Source of the DNA: VRUE01 sp036406595
GTDB taxonomy: Bacteria; Actinomycetota; Thermoleophilia; Solirubrobacterales; 70-9
Reading direction: 5' to 3'
NCBI GenBank assembly: GCA_036406595.1
Contig: DASXAR010000088.1
Location: forward strand, 1 to 22,254
Length of the DNA: 22,254 nucleotides
The notes beneath the pieces are model-generated. The model searched no databases. It had not been told where the DNA came from and saw only the letters and a program-made list of their open reading frames with translations. The translations under genes and the position numbers were made by a program. Below, one piece after another: positions 19,999-22,254 of this stretch. Every line of letters starts with the position of its first letter. Position 1 is the stretch's first letter.

Positions 19999-22143
19999 AT
20001 GACTCGTATCCGCCAGCAGAACGTGACCGCCGCGCAGTGGAGCTCCAACGGACAGGCCCTCGGCGCAATCGACCTGACCCTGCCCGAGAACAACCCGTTC
20101 GGGATCAACGTCTTCTCCGCCGCCGTGCAGCGCGAACGGCTGCCCGCCGACGTCTTCGAGAAGCTGCAGTCGACCCTGGCCGGCGGCGAGGCGCTGGACC
20201 CGGCGCTGGCCGACGCGGTCGCGGAGGCGATGAAGCAGTGGGCGCTGGAGAACGGCGCCACCCACTTCACCCACATGTTCCAGCCGCTGACCGGGTCCAC
20301 CGCGGAGAAGCACGACTCCTTCTTCGAGCCGGACAGGGAAGGCAGCTCGCTCGCCGGCTTCACTGGCAAAGAGCTGATCCAGGGCGAGCCGGACGCCTCC
20401 TCCTTCCCGACCGGCGGCGTGCGCGCCACCTTCGAGGCGCGCGGCTACACCGCCTGGGACCCGACCTCCCCCGCCTTCATCCTCGAGAACCCGAACGGCG
20501 CGCTGCTCTGCATCCCGACCGCGTTCGCCTCCTGGACCGGCGAGGCGCTCGACGCGAAGATCCCGCTGCTGCGCTCGATGGACGCGCTCTCGCGCTCGGC
20601 GATCAAGGCGCTGCGGCTGCTCGGCGACGAGGAGAGCCAGCGCGTGTTCACGACGGTCGGGCCCGAGCAGGAGTACTTCCTGATCGACGAGCAGTACTTC
20701 TTCGAGCGACCCGACCTGATCTCGACCGGCCGCACCCTGTTCGGCGCGAAGCCGCCGAAGGGGCACGAGCTCGACGACCACTACTTCGGCTCGATCCCCG
20801 AGCGGATCCTGGCCTGCATGCTCGAGTCCGAGCTGGAAATGCGCAAGCTCGGCATCCCGGTCAAGACCCGCCACAACGAGGTGGCGCCCAACCAGTACGA
20901 GATCGCGCCGGTGTTCGAGAACTCCAACGTCGGCTCCGACCACCAGCAGCTGATGATGCAGGTGATGGAAGGGGTGGCGCGGCGCTACGGCCTCGTCTGC
21001 CTGCTGCACGAGAAGCCGTTCGCCGGCGTCAACGGCTCGGGCAAGCACAACAACTGGTCGATGGGGACCGACTCCGGCTCCAACCTGCTCGACCCGGGCG
21101 ACACCCCAGCCGACAACGTCCACTTCCTGTTCTTCTGCGCGGCGGTGATCCAGGCGGTCAACAAGCACCAGGGCCTGCTGCGGGCCTCGGTCGCGAACAT
21201 CGGGCAGGACCACCGCCTCGGCGCCAACGAGGCGCCGCCGGCGATCATCTCGATCTTCCTCGGCGAGGAGCTGGTCAAGGTCTTCGAGGCGATCGCGACC
21301 GGGGAGGGCGACCCGCACACGCCGGCCTCCTTCCTCGAGCTGGGGGCGACGGTGCTGCCGGCGCTGCCGATGCACGGCGGCGACCGCAACCGGACCTCTC
21401 CCTTCGCCTTCACCGGCAACAAGTTCGAGTTCCGGGCGCTGGGCGCGAGCGAATCGCTCGCATTCCCGAACACCGTGCTGAACACGATCGTCGCCGAGGC
21501 GATCGACGAGCTGGCCGACAGGCTGGAGTCGAAGACCTCCGGGGGAATGGACGCGGCCGAGGCCGTGATCGAGATCGTCGGCGAGAGCTACAAGGACAAC
21601 AAGCAGATCATCTTCGGCGGCGACAACTACGCCGAGGAGTGGCATGCGGAAGCGGAGAAGCGGGGCCTGAAGAACCTGCGCACGACCCCCGACGCGCTGC
21701 CGGAAGTGCTGAGCGACCAGTCCGTCGCCGCCTTCGAGACCTACCAGGTGCTCTCGAAGCGCGAGCTCGAGTCCCGCTACGAGGTCTGGGTCGAGCAGTA
21801 CTGGATCCGCGCCAACATCGAGGCGGAGACGACGTTCTCGATCGCGCAGACGATGCTCCTGCCGGCGGCGCTGCGCCATCTGGCGCTGATCGCCGGGTCG
21901 GGCGTCTCCTCGATCGAGGGCGAGGTCAGGGAGCTGGTCGACGAGCTGGTCGCGGCGCTGGGCGAGCTCGAGGCGGCCAACGCCGGCCCGGGCCTCGAGG
22001 GCATGGAGATGGCGATCCATGCCCGCGACAAGCAGATCGCCGGGATGGCGAAGGTCCGCGAGGCCGCCGACAAGCTCGAGAAGGTCGTCGCCGACGATCT
22101 CTGGCCCCTCCCCAAGTACGAGGAGATGCTCTTCATCAAGTGA
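19999..22143 (+). CDS. glnN: Glutamine synthetase type III
   Basis: The 714-residue enzyme makes glutamine from glutamate, ammonia and ATP. Its length fits type III (about 700-730) and not types I or II (about 350-470). Type III signatures are clear: THFTHMFQPLTG (88-99), SFPTGGVRATFEARGYTAWDPTSPAF (135-160), metal-binding GPEQEYFLID (221-230), RHNEVAPNQYEIAP (291-304), FAGVNGSGKHNNWSMG (341-356) and the late GNKFEFRALGASES block. The C-terminal third (helices from about 560) is the type III-specific region that builds the dodecamer face. The ATG is supported by GAGGGA upstream. A perfect palindrome in the promoter matches one before amt, so nitrogen control is likely. No other glutamine synthetase or nitrogen gene is adjacent. 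Confidence 0.96.
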   Translation: MTRIRQQNVTAAQWSSNGQALGAIDLTLPENNPFGINVFSAAVQRERLPADVFEKLQSTLAGGEALDPALADAVAEAMKQWALENGATHFTHMFQPLTGSTAEKHDSFFEPDREGSSLAGFTGKELIQGEPDASSFPTGGVRATFEARGYTAWDPTSPAFILENPNGALLCIPTAFASWTGEALDAKIPLLRSMDALSRSAIKALRLLGDEESQRVFTTVGPEQEYFLIDEQYFFERPDLISTGRTLFGAKPPKGHELDDHYFGSIPERILACMLESELEMRKLGIPVKTRHNEVAPNQYEIAPVFENSNVGSDHQQLMMQVMEGVARRYGLVCLLHEKPFAGVNGSGKHNNWSMGTDSGSNLLDPGDTPADNVHFLFFCAAVIQAVNKHQGLLRASVANIGQDHRLGANEAPPAIISIFLGEELVKVFEAIATGEGDPHTPASFLELGATVLPALPMHGGDRNRTSPFAFTGNKFEFRALGASESLAFPNTVLNTIVAEAIDELADRLESKTSGGMDAAEAVIEIVGESYKDNKQIIFGGDNYAEEWHAEAEKRGLKNLRTTPDALPEVLSDQSVAAFETYQVLSKRELESRYEVWVEQYWIRANIEAETTFSIAQTMLLPAALRHLALIAGSGVSSIEGEVRELVDELVAALGELEAANAGPGLEGMEMAIHARDKQIAGMAKVREAADKLEKVVADDLWPLPKYEEMLFIK

Positions 22144-22209
22144 TCCGCGCGGGGCGGAATCGCCGCCGGCCGTCGCTCGATCATCGAGTTGAAGATCGTG
22201 CGGGCGTCC

Positions 22210-22254
22210 TCATAGCAGCACCTCGAGCGATGCGGAGCCCATCGCCGGATCAGC
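22210..22254 (-). CDS. Possible C-terminal end of a gene entering from the right
   Basis: On the minus strand the last bases read ADPAMGSASLEVLL then TGA, a plausible protein end convergent with the glutamine synthetase gene. Only 14 codons are in the window, so this is tentative and no function can be given. The gap 22144-22209 holds no clear terminator. Confidence 0.3.
   Translation of the reverse strand, partial: ADPAMGSASLEVLL

Noticed and set aside
19924..22020. Long minus-strand open frame opposite glutamine synthetase
   Set aside because: The composition is typical of an antisense shadow and the plus-strand enzyme is unmistakable.

Overview
The window is high-GC chromosomal DNA packed with short-spaced genes on both strands, with frequent GTG starts, TANNNT-like -10 hexamers and several apparently leaderless genes. 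Together with the gene families present (secreted SLT/LytM/M15-type wall hydrolase, type III glutamine synthetase, HADH-ECH fusion, cyclase with an Rv1264-type regulatory region) this suggests an actinobacterium, most likely of the Thermoleophilia (Solirubrobacterales) group. That placement is inference: no rRNA or tRNA gene is present. I see no IS element, phage, CRISPR array or conventional defence island; this is mostly ordinary core/accessory chromosome.

Layout. 1-235: REP-like repeats and a 21-nt minisatellite that runs into the 3' end of tilS. 199-3570: tilS and a MerR-HTH/adenylate cyclase fusion on the minus strand, a divergent nucleoside phosphorylase-family gene, and a convergent small phasin-like coiled-coil gene. 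3673-7402: a promoter and a two-gene unit, a 901-residue exported multidomain wall enzyme followed by an unknown 318-residue helical protein, closed by a large cruciform-type inverted repeat. 7560-9437: HAD hydrolase, an unknown 146-residue protein, and a universal stress protein. 9547-11891: LysR regulator and a convergent ammonium transporter. 12050-15052: small four-Cys membrane protein, class III sirtuin, a two-gene exported unit ending in a His-rich peptide, and a secreted beta-sandwich-like protein. 15129-18623: HADH-ECH bifunctional beta-oxidation enzyme, GNAT acetyltransferase, NlpC/P60-like hydrolase. 18631-22143: repeat cluster, CorA transporter, type III glutamine synthetase; at the right edge the last codons of a possible minus-strand gene.

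How the genes relate. The ammonium transporter (uptake) and glutamine synthetase (assimilation) lie 8 kb apart but both carry a TTTGTAC-N4-GTAC palindrome upstream, suggesting a shared nitrogen regulator. The 901-residue hydrolase and the NlpC/P60 protein both act on peptidoglycan outside the membrane. The sirtuin and GNAT protein could act on opposite sides of acylation, and the HADH-ECH fusion makes acyl-CoA intermediates, but nothing in the layout ties them directly. The most promising items for follow-up are the shared nitrogen palindrome, the constant 6-nt spacing between -10 boxes and start codons at leaderless genes, the wall enzyme with two apparently dead LytM lobes and its unknown partner, and the family of long intergenic inverted repeats.
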